Assembly: GCA_038258215.1 (NCBI GenBank)
Contig: JBBSQC010000001.1
Location: forward strand, 147,324-211,323
Source of the DNA: Fodinibacter sp038258215
GTDB taxonomy: Bacteria > Actinomycetota > Actinomycetes > Actinomycetales > Dermatophilaceae
Length of the DNA stretch: 64,000 nucleotides
Reading direction: 5' to 3'
Program-made: the position numbers and the translations under genes
In this document: in pieces, positions 54,261 through 62,639 of the stretch
How the letters are laid out: every line of letters starts with the position of its first letter
Position numbering within the stretch: position 1 is the first letter of the stretch
The notes under the pieces: model-generated
The model's input: only the letters and a program-made list of their open reading frames with translations
Told to the model about the DNA's origin: nothing
Database searches by the model: none

Positions 54261-55258
54261 TGGCCGGGTTCCCCGCCGAGACCGCGACGGCCCGGCTCTC
54301 CCGGCTGCTGACGATGGTGCCCTGGCTGGTCAACCGGCAGGGCATCGACGTGCAGCAGGCCGCCGACGACCTCGGGGTCAGCGTCGAGCAGCTGGAGGCC
54401 GACCTCAACCTGCTCTTCCTCTGCGGCTACGGCCAGATGCCCGACGAGCTCATCGAGGCCGACTGGGAGGGTGGCCGGGTCTTCGTCGGGAACGCCGACA
54501 GCATCGCCCGCCCGCTCCGTCTCGGTGTCGACGAGGCCGTGACGCTCATCGTCGGCCTCCGCGCGCTTCGCGAGGTGCCGGGCCTGGCCGAGCGCGACGC
54601 CCTGGACCGCGCCCTGGCCAAGCTCGAGGCGGCGGCGGGCTCGGCGGCCGCCCCCGCGAACCGGGTGCGGGCCGCGATGACCGACGACGCGTCCCCGGTG
54701 GTGCTCTCGACCCTGCGGGACGCAGTGTCCGCGCACCGCAGGGTGCACCTGCGCTACCTCGTGCCGGCGCGCGACGAGGCCACCGAGCGCGACGTGGACC
54801 CGATGCGGGTCGTCCACCTCGACGGCCACTGGTACCTCGAGGGGTGGTGCCACCGGGCCACCGGCACCCGGATGTTCCGGGTCGACCGCGTCGAGGATGC
54901 TGTGGTGCTGGACGTCGACGGCACCCCACCGCAGGAGGCCCACCAGCGGGACCTGAGCGTCGGCACCTTCCAGCCCGGCCCCGACGACCTCGCGGTCACG
55001 GTGCGGCTGCTGCCCGGGGCCACCTGGGTCAGCGACTACTACCCCGTCGAGTCCGTGCGCGACGTCGCCGCGGGCGACGGGGGCGGTCAGGTCGTCACGC
55101 TGCGCACGGCCGACACCGCGTGGCTGCACCGCCTCATCCTCCGGCTCGGGGGGCGCGCGCTCGTGATTGACCCCCCCGAGGTCGTCGACGACCTGGCGAC
55201 GGCGGCCCGTGACGCGCTCGCGGCATACGGCTCCCCGGCGACGGACGGCGAGGGCTGA
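54260..55258 (+). CDS. pafC: WYL-domain transcriptional regulator PafC
   Basis: A 332-residue partner of PafB: N-terminal winged helix (ATARLSRLLTMVPWLVNRQG, AADDLGVSVEQLEADLNLLF), WYL domain with DPMRVVHLDGHWYLEGWCH and a C-terminal WCX domain. The two proteins form the PafBC activator, consistent with the coupled TGATG junction. The 5' extension of this frame into pafB is not coding. Confidence 0.94.
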   Translation: MAGFPAETATARLSRLLTMVPWLVNRQGIDVQQAADDLGVSVEQLEADLNLLFLCGYGQMPDELIEADWEGGRVFVGNADSIARPLRLGVDEAVTLIVGLRALREVPGLAERDALDRALAKLEAAAGSAAAPANRVRAAMTDDASPVVLSTLRDAVSAHRRVHLRYLVPARDEATERDVDPMRVVHLDGHWYLEGWCHRATGTRMFRVDRVEDAVVLDVDGTPPQEAHQRDLSVGTFQPGPDDLAVTVRLLPGATWVSDYYPVESVRDVAAGDGGGQVVTLRTADTAWLHRLILRLGGRALVIDPPEVVDDLATAARDALAAYGSPATDGEG

Positions 55259-55259
55259 C

Positions 55260-55574
55260 GTGCTGCCCTGGTGGGGATGGGTGCTGGTGTGGGTGGGGCT
55301 GCTCGCGTGCTCGGCGGCCGTGGTGGACCGGCTGTGCCGGCAGGTCTGGCGCAAGACCAAGCTGCTCATGGCGGAGGTCGAGCGGGCCAGCGACCTGGTG
55401 TCCGAGCTCGAGGCGCGCGCCGACGCGCTGAGCGAGGTGGTGCCGGTGCCCACGGCGGTCACACAGGATCCGTACAGACTCCGGGCGCAGTATCAGGCCA
55501 TGCGCGAGGATGCCGCCGCAGTGAGGGCGAATCGTCGAGCTGAGCGTCTGCCCGCCTGGGCACGCGTACACTGA
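55260..55574 (+). CDS. Small membrane protein with coiled-coil tail
   Basis: A 104-residue protein starting at GTG 55260, one base after the pafC stop. Residues 2-24 (PWWGWVLVWVGLLACSAAVV) form a transmembrane helix; a charged helix/coiled coil (LLMAEVERASDLVSELEARA) and a basic C-terminus follow. I do not recognise the family. The position between pafC and tatA and the coupling to pafC suggest co-expression with pafBC. A -10-like TACACT for tatA lies in its last codons. Confidence 0.65.
   Translation: MLPWWGWVLVWVGLLACSAAVVDRLCRQVWRKTKLLMAEVERASDLVSELEARADALSEVVPVPTAVTQDPYRLRAQYQAMREDAAAVRANRRAERLPAWARVH
55567..55572 (+). promoter_or_regulatory. Candidate -10 box of tatA
   Basis: TACACT inside the end of the preceding small gene. 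A start near 55579 would leave a leader of about 30 bases with the Shine-Dalgarno-like GAAGGGG before the ATG at 55609. Confidence 0.4.
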
Positions 55575-55608
55575 CGGCGAATCGTCACCACTGAAGGGGT
55601 TGACCCAC

Positions 55609-55917
55609 ATGGGCAGGATCGGACCTCCCGAGATCATCATCATCGCAGTGCTCCTCATCGTCATCTTCGGCTGGAAGCGGCTGCCTGACGCAGCGCGCAG
55701 CCTCGGACGATCGGCTCGGGTCTTCAAGTCCGAGGTCGACGAGATGAAGCGCGAGAACGAGGCCAACAAGTCGACGTCCGAGGCATCCGCAGAGACGGTG
55801 CGCAGCGAGTCCATCGCGGCCGACCGCCCCGCGGACCCCACCATGCCCACTGCCGACGGGAACCCCGTCCACGAGAAGGCACCGCGCACGGACAACCAGT
55901 CCGGCCCGGTGGCCTGA
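55609..55917 (+). CDS. tatA: Twin-arginine translocase subunit TatA
   Basis: A 102-residue Tat subunit: a single N-terminal transmembrane helix (PPEIIIIAVLLIVIFGWKRL), the FGxKRLPD hinge and an amphipathic helix (LGRSARVFKSEVDEMKRE), then a charged, disordered tail. TatA oligomerises to pass folded proteins through the membrane. ATG 55609 is chosen over the upstream ATG 55600 because it begins the family sequence with an upstream GAAGGGG. tatC follows 22 bases later. Confidence 0.93.
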   Translation: MGRIGPPEIIIIAVLLIVIFGWKRLPDAARSLGRSARVFKSEVDEMKRENEANKSTSEASAETVRSESIAADRPADPTMPTADGNPVHEKAPRTDNQSGPVA

Positions 55918-55939
55918 CCCCCAGTCCTCCACCCGCTCC

Positions 55940-56752
55940 ATGGCCCGACTCCGCCGGCGCCCTCACGACCCCGAGGGCAGGATGACGCTGGGCGATCACT
56001 TCCGTGAGTTCCGCCGCCGGCTGTTCATCGCCGCCGCGTCGGTGCTCGTCGCCGCGATCGTGGCCGGCTTCTACTACGACCAGGTCTTCGCGTTCCTCCA
56101 GTCACCCTTCATGGACTACAAGGACGCCAACCCCGAGAGCCTGATCAGCCTGAACTTCGGTGAGGCCACCTCGGCGCTGTCCAACCTGATCAGCGTGTCG
56201 ATCTTCGTCGGGGTGGTCGTGTCCAGCCCCGTCTGGCTGTACCAGACCTGGGCCTTCATCGTGCCGGGCCTGACGAAGAAGGAGAAGCGGATCTCGCTGG
56301 CCTTCGTCGGCTCGATCGTCCCGCTGTTCCTCGCCGGGTGCTACCTCGCCTACACGATCCTGCCGCAGTCGCTGTCGATCCTCTACGGGTTGAGTCCCGA
56401 GGGGACGTCGAACATCCAGCAGGTGTCGATGTACATCGCCTTCGTCACCCGCTTCATCCTCGTCTTCGGCATCGGCTTCCTGTTCCCCGTCGTGCTCGTC
56501 GCGCTGAACGTCGTCGGCATCATGCCCGCGAGCCGGCTCATCAAGGGGTGGCGGGTCGCCGTCGTCCTGATCTTCGTGTTCGCGGCAGTGGCCACCCCGA
56601 CGGCCGACCCGTTCACGATGTTCGTGTTCGCGGCCCCCCTCACCGCTCTCTACTTCGGCGCCTGGCTGGTCTGTCGCGTGCTGGACAAGCGCAAGGCCAA
56701 GGCCCGACCGGACTGGCTCGAGGTCGACGACACCGAGGCCTCCGAGCTCTGA
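55940..56752 (+). CDS. tatC: Twin-arginine translocase subunit TatC
   Basis: A 270-residue polytopic Tat receptor. The N-terminal MTLGDHFREFRRRLFIA block is the conserved signal-binding region; six transmembrane helices follow, with PVWLYQTWAFIVPGLTKKEK, FVTRFILVFGIGFLFPV and ATPTADPFTMFVFAAPL as typical segments. Partners with TatA for export of folded proteins with RR signal peptides. Confidence 0.95.
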   Translation: MARLRRRPHDPEGRMTLGDHFREFRRRLFIAAASVLVAAIVAGFYYDQVFAFLQSPFMDYKDANPESLISLNFGEATSALSNLISVSIFVGVVVSSPVWLYQTWAFIVPGLTKKEKRISLAFVGSIVPLFLAGCYLAYTILPQSLSILYGLSPEGTSNIQQVSMYIAFVTRFILVFGIGFLFPVVLVALNVVGIMPASRLIKGWRVAVVLIFVFAAVATPTADPFTMFVFAAPLTALYFGAWLVCRVLDKRKAKARPDWLEVDDTEASEL

Positions 56753-56766
56753 GCGCGGCCTGGCGC

Positions 56767-56772
56767 TAGCCT
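56767..56772 (+). promoter_or_regulatory. -10 box of the lipid kinase gene (leaderless)
   Basis: TAGCCT, 6 bases before the ATG at 56779. Confidence 0.5.
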
Positions 56773-56778
56773 CGCGCC

Positions 56779-57669
56779 ATGTCCGCTCGCCTGGGCCTCA
56801 TGGTCAACCCCACGGCCGGGAAGAACACCGGGGCGCTCATCGGCACCCGCGCCCTGACCCTGCTGCGCGCCGCGGGCGTCGACATCCTCGACCTCAGCGC
56901 GGCCGACGCCCGCAGCGCCGCCGAGCAGGGTCGGGCCGCGATCGCCGCCGGTGAGATCGACCGGCTGGTGGTCGCCGGGGGCGACGGCAGGGTGCACGTC
57001 GGGGCGAACCTCTGCGCCGGCACCGACGTGGCGCTCGGCGTCATCGCGGCCGGCACCGGCAACGACATCGCCCGGGAGCTGGGCCTGCCGGTGCGCGACG
57101 CCGAGCAGGCCGTGGACCGCATCCTCGCGGGCCGCACCCGGGCGGTGGATGCCGCCTGCCGCACCACGCAGGCGGGGGAGCGGCGGTGGTTCGTGGGCGT
57201 TCTGGCGGCCGGCTTCGACGCGGTGGTCAACGAGCGGGCCAACCAGTGGCGATGGCCGCGCGGCCCGATGCGCTACAACCTCGCGGTGCTTCGCGAGCTG
57301 CCGGTGTTCCGCCCGATCCCCTACGTCCTCGAGCTCGACGGGCGCCGGGTCGAGACCGAGGCGATGCTCGTCGCGGTCGGCAACGGCCCGGCATACGGGG
57401 GCGGCATGCGGGTCACGCCGGACGCGTCCTTCGACGACGGGCTGCTCGACGTGCTGATCCTCCACGGGATCTCCACGGTCGAGTTCCTCCGCGTCTTCCC
57501 GCGCGTCTTCAAGGGCACCCACACCGACCACCCGGCGGTGGAGGTCGTGCGGGTCGCCACCGTGCGGCTCGAGGCCACCGGAATCGTCGGCTACGCCGAC
57601 GGCGAACGCTTCGGGGCGCTGCCGATGACCGTGGAGGCCGTGCCGGGCGCGCTGACCGTGCTCGCCTGA
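56779..57669 (+). CDS. Diacylglycerol kinase-family lipid kinase
   Basis: A 296-residue DAGK/YegS-type protein: N-terminal GLMVNPTAGKNTG, the nucleotide-loop region VVAGGDGRVHVG (about 64-75, where GGDGTxxE is usual) and GVIAAGTGNDIARELG. The C-terminal beta domain has VAVGNGPAYGGGMRVTPDAS and DDGLLDV. These enzymes phosphorylate diacylglycerol or related lipids, or sphingoid substrates. The Thr/Asn of the GGDGTxN motif is replaced (GGDGRVH), so activity is likely but substrate choice is uncertain. Confidence 0.9.
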   Translation: MSARLGLMVNPTAGKNTGALIGTRALTLLRAAGVDILDLSAADARSAAEQGRAAIAAGEIDRLVVAGGDGRVHVGANLCAGTDVALGVIAAGTGNDIARELGLPVRDAEQAVDRILAGRTRAVDAACRTTQAGERRWFVGVLAAGFDAVVNERANQWRWPRGPMRYNLAVLRELPVFRPIPYVLELDGRRVETEAMLVAVGNGPAYGGGMRVTPDASFDDGLLDVLILHGISTVEFLRVFPRVFKGTHTDHPAVEVVRVATVRLEATGIVGYADGERFGALPMTVEAVPGALTVLA

Positions 57670-57678
57670 GGGCTGACG

Positions 57679-57684
57679 TAGCCT
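57679..57684 (+). promoter_or_regulatory. -10 box of the helicase gene (leaderless)
   Basis: TAGCCT, 6 bases before the ATG at 57691; same box and spacing as at 56767. Confidence 0.5.
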
Positions 57685-57690
57685 GAGGCC

Positions 57691-60555
57691 ATGCCCAGCC
57701 CAGCCGAGCGGTATGCCGCTGCTGCGGCCCGGAACCGTCGAGAACGCCTCGAGCTCGGCCGGTTCATCGCCGGCCTCGACTTCCCCCTCGACGACTTCCA
57801 GGTTCGCGCGTGCGAGGCCGTCGAGGAGGGCAAGGGTGTGCTCGTCGCGGCGCCGACGGGCGCCGGCAAGACCATCGTCGGGGAGTTCGCGGTGCACCTG
57901 GCCCTCGCGACCGGGCGCAAGGCGTTCTACACCACCCCGATCAAGGCCCTCTCGAACCAGAAGTACCACGACCTGGTGCGGATCCACGGCTCGGACCGGG
58001 TCGGTCTCCTCACCGGGGACTCCTCGGTCAACGGCGAGGCGCCGGTTGTCGTCATGACCACCGAGGTGCTCCGCAACATGATGTATGCCGGGTCGCGGAC
58101 GCTCGAGGGGCTCGGCTTCGTCGTCATGGACGAGGTGCACTACCTCGCCGACCGGTTCCGCGGGGCGGTGTGGGAGGAGGTCATCATCCACCTCCCCGAG
58201 CACGTGCAGGTGGTCTCGCTCTCGGCGACGGTGAGCAATGCCGAGGAGTTCGGCGACTGGCTCGCGGAGGTGCGCGGCAACCACGAGGTCGTCGTCACCG
58301 AGCACCGCCCGGTGCCGCTGTTCCAGCACGTGCTCGTCGGTACGACGATGTTCGACCTCTTCGCGGGCAACCGGGTCGACCCCGACCTGCTCGCCGCGAT
58401 CCGCACGTCCGAGCAACGGGGCCGCTTCGAGGACTCCTCGCCACGCAGTGGTGCTCGTGGTGGGAGCCAGGCCCGCTACCAGGGCGGGGGTCGGGGCGGC
58501 GGCCGAGGTGGGGGCCACGGCGCCGGTCGCGGTGGCGGCGCCAGTCATGGTGGCGGCGCCGGGCGTGGGCCGGGTGGAGGCGCCGGCGGTCGAGGACTGG
58601 TTCGCGGGAGCCGGCCCGGTGGGGGGGCGAGCAGGCCGGAGGTCATCGAGGAGCTGGACCGCGACGGCCTGCTGCCCGCGATCACGTTCATCTTCAGCAG
58701 GGTCGGGTGCGAGGCCGCGGTGGGCCAGCTCCTCTCGGCAGGCACCACCTTGGTCCCGCAGCGAGAGGGGCTGCGCATCCGCCGGCACGTCGAGGAGCGC
58801 GTGGGCGCGCTGGCCGAGGAGGACCTCACCGTCCTGGGCTACTTCGACTTCGTCGAGGGGCTCTCCCGCGGCTTCGCGGCGCACCACGCCGGGATGCTGC
58901 CCCTGTTCCGCGAGATCGTCGAGGAGCTGTTCACCGAGGGCCGCATCCGCGCCGTGTTCGCGACCGAGACCCTGGCGCTCGGCATCAACATGCCCGCGCG
59001 CACCGTCGTCCTCGAGAAGCTCGTGAAGTTCAACGGCGAAGCCCACGTCGACATCACGCCCGCCGAGTACACCCAGCTCACCGGCCGCGCCGGCCGGCGC
59101 GGCATCGACATCGAGGGGCACGCGGTCGTCCAGTGGGCCCGCGGGGTGGACCCGATGGCCGTCGGTGGTCTCGCCTCGGCACGCACCTACCCGCTGCGCT
59201 CGAGCTTCCGGCCCACATACAACATGGCCGTCAACCTCGTCGCCCAGGTGGGGCGCGAGGTGGCCCGCGAGATCCTGGAGACCTCCTTCGCGCAGTTCCA
59301 GGCCGACCGCGCCGTGGTCGGCATGGCGACCAAGGTCCGCCGCAACGAGGAGGGCCTCGAGGGCTACGCGGAGGGGATGCACTGCGACCTGGGCGACTTC
59401 CGCGAGTACGCAGCACTGCGCCGGTCCCTCGCCGACGCCCAGAAGGACGGGGCCAAGGCCCGCTCGGCGTCCCGGCGAGCCGAGGCGGCGATGTCCCTCG
59501 AGGCGCTGAAGATCGGTGACGTCATCCGGATCCCGGGAGGACGGCGAGCCGGCTGGGCCGTCGTCGTCCAGCCCTCGCGCGCCGGTCGGGGCACCTCATC
59601 GGGCCCCGCCGTGGTCACCGAGGACAAGCAGTTCCGCCGGCTGACCCTCGTCGACGTGCCCGAGCCGGTCGAGGCCAAGGCCCAGGTCAAGGTGCCCCCG
59701 CACTTCAACCCGAAGTCGCCGAAGTCCCGCCGGGACCTCGCGACCAGCCTGCGGATCGCCACCCCGCGAGGTACCGAGGACTCGCCCCGGCGCAGAGCGC
59801 TCGACGTCCCACCCGGTGAGCCCGAGCACGTCGCCCGGATGCGGGCCGAGCTCAAGGCCCACCCGTGCCACCCCTGCCCCGACCGCGAGAACCACGCCCG
59901 GTGGGCAGAGCGCTGGTGGCGGCTCAAGCGCGAGACCGTGGGGCTTCAGCAAAAGGTCGAGGGGCGCACCAACACCGTGGCGCGCACCTTCGACCGGATC
60001 TGCGAGGCACTGGAGTCCCTCGGCTACCTCGAGGACGGTGGCACCGTCGTCACCGAGCGAGGGGAGCGGCTGCGGCGGCTCTACACCGAGAAGGACCTGC
60101 TCGCCGCCGAGTGCCTGCGCCGCGACGTCTGGAAACGCCTCGACGCGCCGAGCCTCGCCGCCGTCGTCTCGGCTCTCGTGCACGAGCCGCGCCACGAGGA
60201 GGCCGAGGTCTCCCCGCGGATGCCGAACGACGACGTCGCCGAGGCGATCGTCACCATGGAGCGGCTGTGGAGCGGGATCGAGGACCTCGAGACCGAGCAC
60301 GACCTGCCCTCGGCGTCCATGCCCGACGGCGGCATGGCCTGGATGGTGCACCGCTGGGCCTCCGGTGAGCGCCTCGACGCGGTGCTCCGCGGCCAGGACA
60401 TGGCCGCCGGAGACTTCGTCCGCCGGTGCAAGCAGCTCGTCGACCTCCTCGACCAGGTAGCGAAGGCCTCCACCGATGGCGAGATCCGGCGCACCGCGCG
60501 CGCGGCGATCGACGGCGTGCGCCGCGGAGTGGTCGCCGCCGACCGCCTCGACTGA
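57691..60555 (+). CDS. Ski2/Mtr4-like DEAD/DEAH-box helicase (HelY-type)
   Basis: A 954-residue superfamily 2 helicase. Walker A is APTGAGKT (54-61) and the Walker B box is DEVH at about 147-150. SATVSNAEEFGDWL is motif III, and ETLALGINMPARTV with QLTGRAGRRG are motifs V and VI. The C-terminal part resembles the Ski2/HelY DSHCT-like domain. Between the two RecA domains, residues about 257-311 form a Gly/Arg-rich low-complexity insert (GRGGGRGGGHGAGRGGG). HelY homologues next to tatC are common in actinobacteria; the function is probably RNA processing or DNA repair, not settled. Confidence 0.92.
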   Translation: MPSPAERYAAAAARNRRERLELGRFIAGLDFPLDDFQVRACEAVEEGKGVLVAAPTGAGKTIVGEFAVHLALATGRKAFYTTPIKALSNQKYHDLVRIHGSDRVGLLTGDSSVNGEAPVVVMTTEVLRNMMYAGSRTLEGLGFVVMDEVHYLADRFRGAVWEEVIIHLPEHVQVVSLSATVSNAEEFGDWLAEVRGNHEVVVTEHRPVPLFQHVLVGTTMFDLFAGNRVDPDLLAAIRTSEQRGRFEDSSPRSGARGGSQARYQGGGRGGGRGGGHGAGRGGGASHGGGAGRGPGGGAGGRGLVRGSRPGGGASRPEVIEELDRDGLLPAITFIFSRVGCEAAVGQLLSAGTTLVPQREGLRIRRHVEERVGALAEEDLTVLGYFDFVEGLSRGFAAHHAGMLPLFREIVEELFTEGRIRAVFATETLALGINMPARTVVLEKLVKFNGEAHVDITPAEYTQLTGRAGRRGIDIEGHAVVQWARGVDPMAVGGLASARTYPLRSSFRPTYNMAVNLVAQVGREVAREILETSFAQFQADRAVVGMATKVRRNEEGLEGYAEGMHCDLGDFREYAALRRSLADAQKDGAKARSASRRAEAAMSLEALKIGDVIRIPGGRRAGWAVVVQPSRAGRGTSSGPAVVTEDKQFRRLTLVDVPEPVEAKAQVKVPPHFNPKSPKSRRDLATSLRIATPRGTEDSPRRRALDVPPGEPEHVARMRAELKAHPCHPCPDRENHARWAERWWRLKRETVGLQQKVEGRTNTVARTFDRICEALESLGYLEDGGTVVTERGERLRRLYTEKDLLAAECLRRDVWKRLDAPSLAAVVSALVHEPRHEEAEVSPRMPNDDVAEAIVTMERLWSGIEDLETEHDLPSASMPDGGMAWMVHRWASGERLDAVLRGQDMAAGDFVRRCKQLVDLLDQVAKASTDGEIRRTARAAIDGVRRGVVAADRLD

Positions 60556-60558
60556 CCT

Positions 60559-60632
60559 CGACTTCTTGCGCCCCACCCACGGCGAAACAGCCCGTTTGGC
60601 TGGTCCGGGCGTGGGTGTGGCGCAATAAGTCG
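60559..60632. repeat. 74-base nested palindrome between convergent genes
   Basis: The 23-base arms 60559-60581 and 60610-60632 are inverted repeats with two mismatches, around a 28-base loop. The loop holds a second hairpin, CAGCC-CGTTT-GGCTG (60588-60602). It lies between the 3' ends of the helicase and exonuclease genes (gap 60556-60646). It may be a strong bidirectional terminator or a copy of a dispersed REP-like element; only one copy is seen in this window. Confidence 0.6.
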
Positions 60633-60646
60633 GGGGTGGTCGAGGG

Positions 60647-61582
60647 TCAGTCGGGGATGCCGATGGCGGAGAGCACCCGGTTGATCGGGTTCGTCACGCC
60701 GTACGTGGACGCCAGCTCGCTGAGCAACCGCACGTCGGCCACCCTCGAGGGCAGGGCCAGGTCGACCTCGGCAACGGGCGCGTCCCGAGCGACGCGCACC
60801 ACGGTCGGGGCGACGTCGAGGTATGCCGTGGACGCCTCGAGGTTGGCCCGTCTGGCCCCCTTGATGCTCGGGTCCCCGGACTCCACCGCGGCGCGCACCC
60901 CGGCCAGTGATCCGTGTGCCTCGATGAGCATGGCGGCCGTCTTGTCACCGATGCCCTTCACGCCCGGGAGGCCGTCGCTGGTGTCGCCGCGCAGCACCGA
61001 CATGTCGACGTAGAGGTCACCGGTGGGCACGGCATACCGCTCCTGGAGGTAGGCCTGGGTCGCGATGTCCGGATCGCGCACCCCGCCCTTGCCGGTGTAG
61101 AGGACGCGGATGCCGTGCGCGTCGTCGACGAGCTGGAGGAGGTCGCGGTCGCCGGTGACGACGTCCACCGGCATGACCCCGCGGTGCCGCTCGGTGAGCG
61201 TGCCGATGACGTCGTCGGCCTCGAAGCCCGCCGCGCCGAGCCGCGGGATCCCCAGTGCCCTCAGGGCGTCACGGATGAGGGGCACCTGCGGCGTGAGGTC
61301 GTCGGGACTCTCCTCCTGCACCTCAGAGCCCTCCACGACGCGGTGCGCCTTGTAGGTGGGGATGAGGTCGACCCTCCACTGCGGACGCCAGTCGTCGTCC
61401 CAGCAGGCCACGAGGTGGGTGGGTCGGTGCGCTGTGACGAGGGTCGCGATCATGTCGAGGAAGCCGCGCAGGGCGTTGGTGGGCGTCTCGTCCGGTGAGG
61501 TGCGCTGGTCGGGCACACCGAAGAAGGCCCGGAAGTACAGGGAGGCGGAGTCCAGGAGCATGAGGCGGCGGTCGTCGGGCAT
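60647..61582 (-). CDS. 5'-3' exonuclease (FEN/XNI-like)
   Basis: A 311-residue 5'-nuclease of the PIN/FEN fold, similar to the exonuclease domain of DNA polymerase I but free-standing. The metal-binding acids occur in RRLMLLDSASLYFRAFFG, VACWDDDWRPQWR, GFEADDVIGTL and VVTGDRDLLQLVDD. The helix-hairpin-helix is GLPGVKGIGDKTAAMLIEA. It removes RNA/DNA flaps or acts in repair. Start ATG 61582 is 7 bases after a TATCCT -10 box and matches the family N-terminus; the longer frame upstream is antisense to the AsnC gene. Confidence 0.92.
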   Translation of the reverse strand: MPDDRRLMLLDSASLYFRAFFGVPDQRTSPDETPTNALRGFLDMIATLVTAHRPTHLVACWDDDWRPQWRVDLIPTYKAHRVVEGSEVQEESPDDLTPQVPLIRDALRALGIPRLGAAGFEADDVIGTLTERHRGVMPVDVVTGDRDLLQLVDDAHGIRVLYTGKGGVRDPDIATQAYLQERYAVPTGDLYVDMSVLRGDTSDGLPGVKGIGDKTAAMLIEAHGSLAGVRAAVESGDPSIKGARRANLEASTAYLDVAPTVVRVARDAPVAEVDLALPSRVADVRLLSELASTYGVTNPINRVLSAIGIPD

Positions 61583-61589
61583 GCGCCGA

Positions 61590-61595
61590 AGGATA
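61590..61595 (-). promoter_or_regulatory. -10 box of the exonuclease gene (leaderless)
   Basis: TATCCT on the minus strand, 7 bases before the ATG at 61582, in a 36-base divergent gap. Confidence 0.5.
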
Positions 61596-61606
61596 GTGGG
61601 CGGCAC

Positions 61607-61612
61607 TAGGCT
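61607..61612 (+). promoter_or_regulatory. -10 box of the AsnC-type regulator (leaderless)
   Basis: TAGGCT, 6 bases before the GTG at 61619. With the minus-strand box at 61590, the two promoters face outward within 36 bases. Confidence 0.5.
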
Positions 61613-61618
61613 GCCACC

Positions 61619-62041
61619 GTGGAAGAACTGGATCGACAGATCGTCGGGCTGCTCGCCAAGGACGGCAGGATCAGCTTCACCGACCTCGGCAAGGCCCTCG
61701 GCATGTCGACGTCCGCGGTGCACCAGCGGGTCCGGCGCCTGGAACAGCGCGGTGTCGTCAAGGGCTACACCGCGAAGGTCGACCACGCGGCACTCGGTCA
61801 CGGCATGACTGCGTTCATCTCGATCACCCCCCTCGACCCCGCGGCGCCCGACGACATCCCCGACCGGCTCCAGGGGCTCAACGAGATCGAGGAGTGTCAC
61901 TCCGTCGCCGGGGATGAGAACTACATCCTCAAGGTGCGGGTCGGCACCCCTCCGGACCTGGAGGCACTCCTCGCCCGAGTGCGGGCCGTCGCCAACGTGT
62001 CGACGCGCACCACGGTGGTGCTCTCGACCCCGTGGGAGTGA
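61619..62041 (+). CDS. Lrp/AsnC family transcriptional regulator
   Basis: A 140-residue regulator with an N-terminal helix-turn-helix (DRQIVGLLAKDGRISFTDLG, KALGMSTSAVHQRVRRLEQR) and a C-terminal RAM ligand-binding domain (about 65-140; TAFISITPLDP, ECHSVAGDENYILKVRV). Such proteins sense amino acids or related molecules. It is divergent from the exonuclease gene, and its 3' end overlaps the next gene by 10 bases. Target genes unknown; DinB gene co-expression is likely. Confidence 0.93.
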   Translation: MEELDRQIVGLLAKDGRISFTDLGKALGMSTSAVHQRVRRLEQRGVVKGYTAKVDHAALGHGMTAFISITPLDPAAPDDIPDRLQGLNEIEECHSVAGDENYILKVRVGTPPDLEALLARVRAVANVSTRTTVVLSTPWE

Positions 62042-62619
62042 GCGCGAGACCCACCGGCGACCTTGCCCCGGATCTGCGGCACTACCTGCAGCAGGGACGA
62101 GACGCCTTGGTGCGCACCCTCGACGGCCTGTCCGAGCACGATGTCCGGCGGCCGCTCACCCCGTCGGGGACCAACCTGCTCGGTCTCGTCAAGCACGTCA
62201 CCGGAGGCGAGCTGGGCTACCTGGTGGAGTCCGTCGGTCGGCCGGCGCTGACGCTCCCGTGGAACGAGGACGGCTCCGTGTGGCAGGGCGCCGACATGTG
62301 GGTCAGGGCGGGGGAGCCCCGTGAGTGGATCATGGGCCTGTACCGGCAGGCGTGGACCCTCAGCGACGCCACCCTCGCCGAGGTCCCGCTCGATGCTCCT
62401 GCCACCGTCGCGTGGTGGCCGGAGGAGCGTCGGGTCACCACCCTGGGCCACCTGGTCGTCCGGGTCGTGGCGGAGACCGCGCAGCACGCCGGTCACGCCG
62501 AGATCCTCCGCGAACAGCTGGACGGGCAGGGCGGCCGGGACAGCGGCGAGGTGGGCGACGACGGCTACTGGACCGAGCACGTCTCCGGGATCCAGCGCGC
62601 GGCCGACGAGCACCGCTGA
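62032..62619 (+). CDS. DinB/DUF664 family protein
   Basis: A 195-residue four-helix DinB-like protein: RDALVRTLDGLSEHDVRRPL, GTNLLGLVKHVTGGELGYLV (first metal-ligand His), a central helix, and VVRVVAETAQHAGHAEILRE with two more histidines. The three-histidine set is typical of metal-binding DUF664 proteins linked to thiol-dependent chemistry. GTG 62032 is inside the AsnC gene end, giving a 10-base overlap. Confidence 0.88.
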   Translation: MGVSARPTGDLAPDLRHYLQQGRDALVRTLDGLSEHDVRRPLTPSGTNLLGLVKHVTGGELGYLVESVGRPALTLPWNEDGSVWQGADMWVRAGEPREWIMGLYRQAWTLSDATLAEVPLDAPATVAWWPEERRVTTLGHLVVRVVAETAQHAGHAEILREQLDGQGGRDSGEVGDDGYWTEHVSGIQRAADEHR

Positions 62620-62639
62620 CGCCCATCGTCGGGACCGGG

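Noticed and set aside
56650..59382. 910-codon minus-strand open frame opposite tatC, the lipid kinase and the helicase
   Set aside because: Antisense to three well-supported genes, with His/Arg/Gly-rich composition typical of shadow frames.
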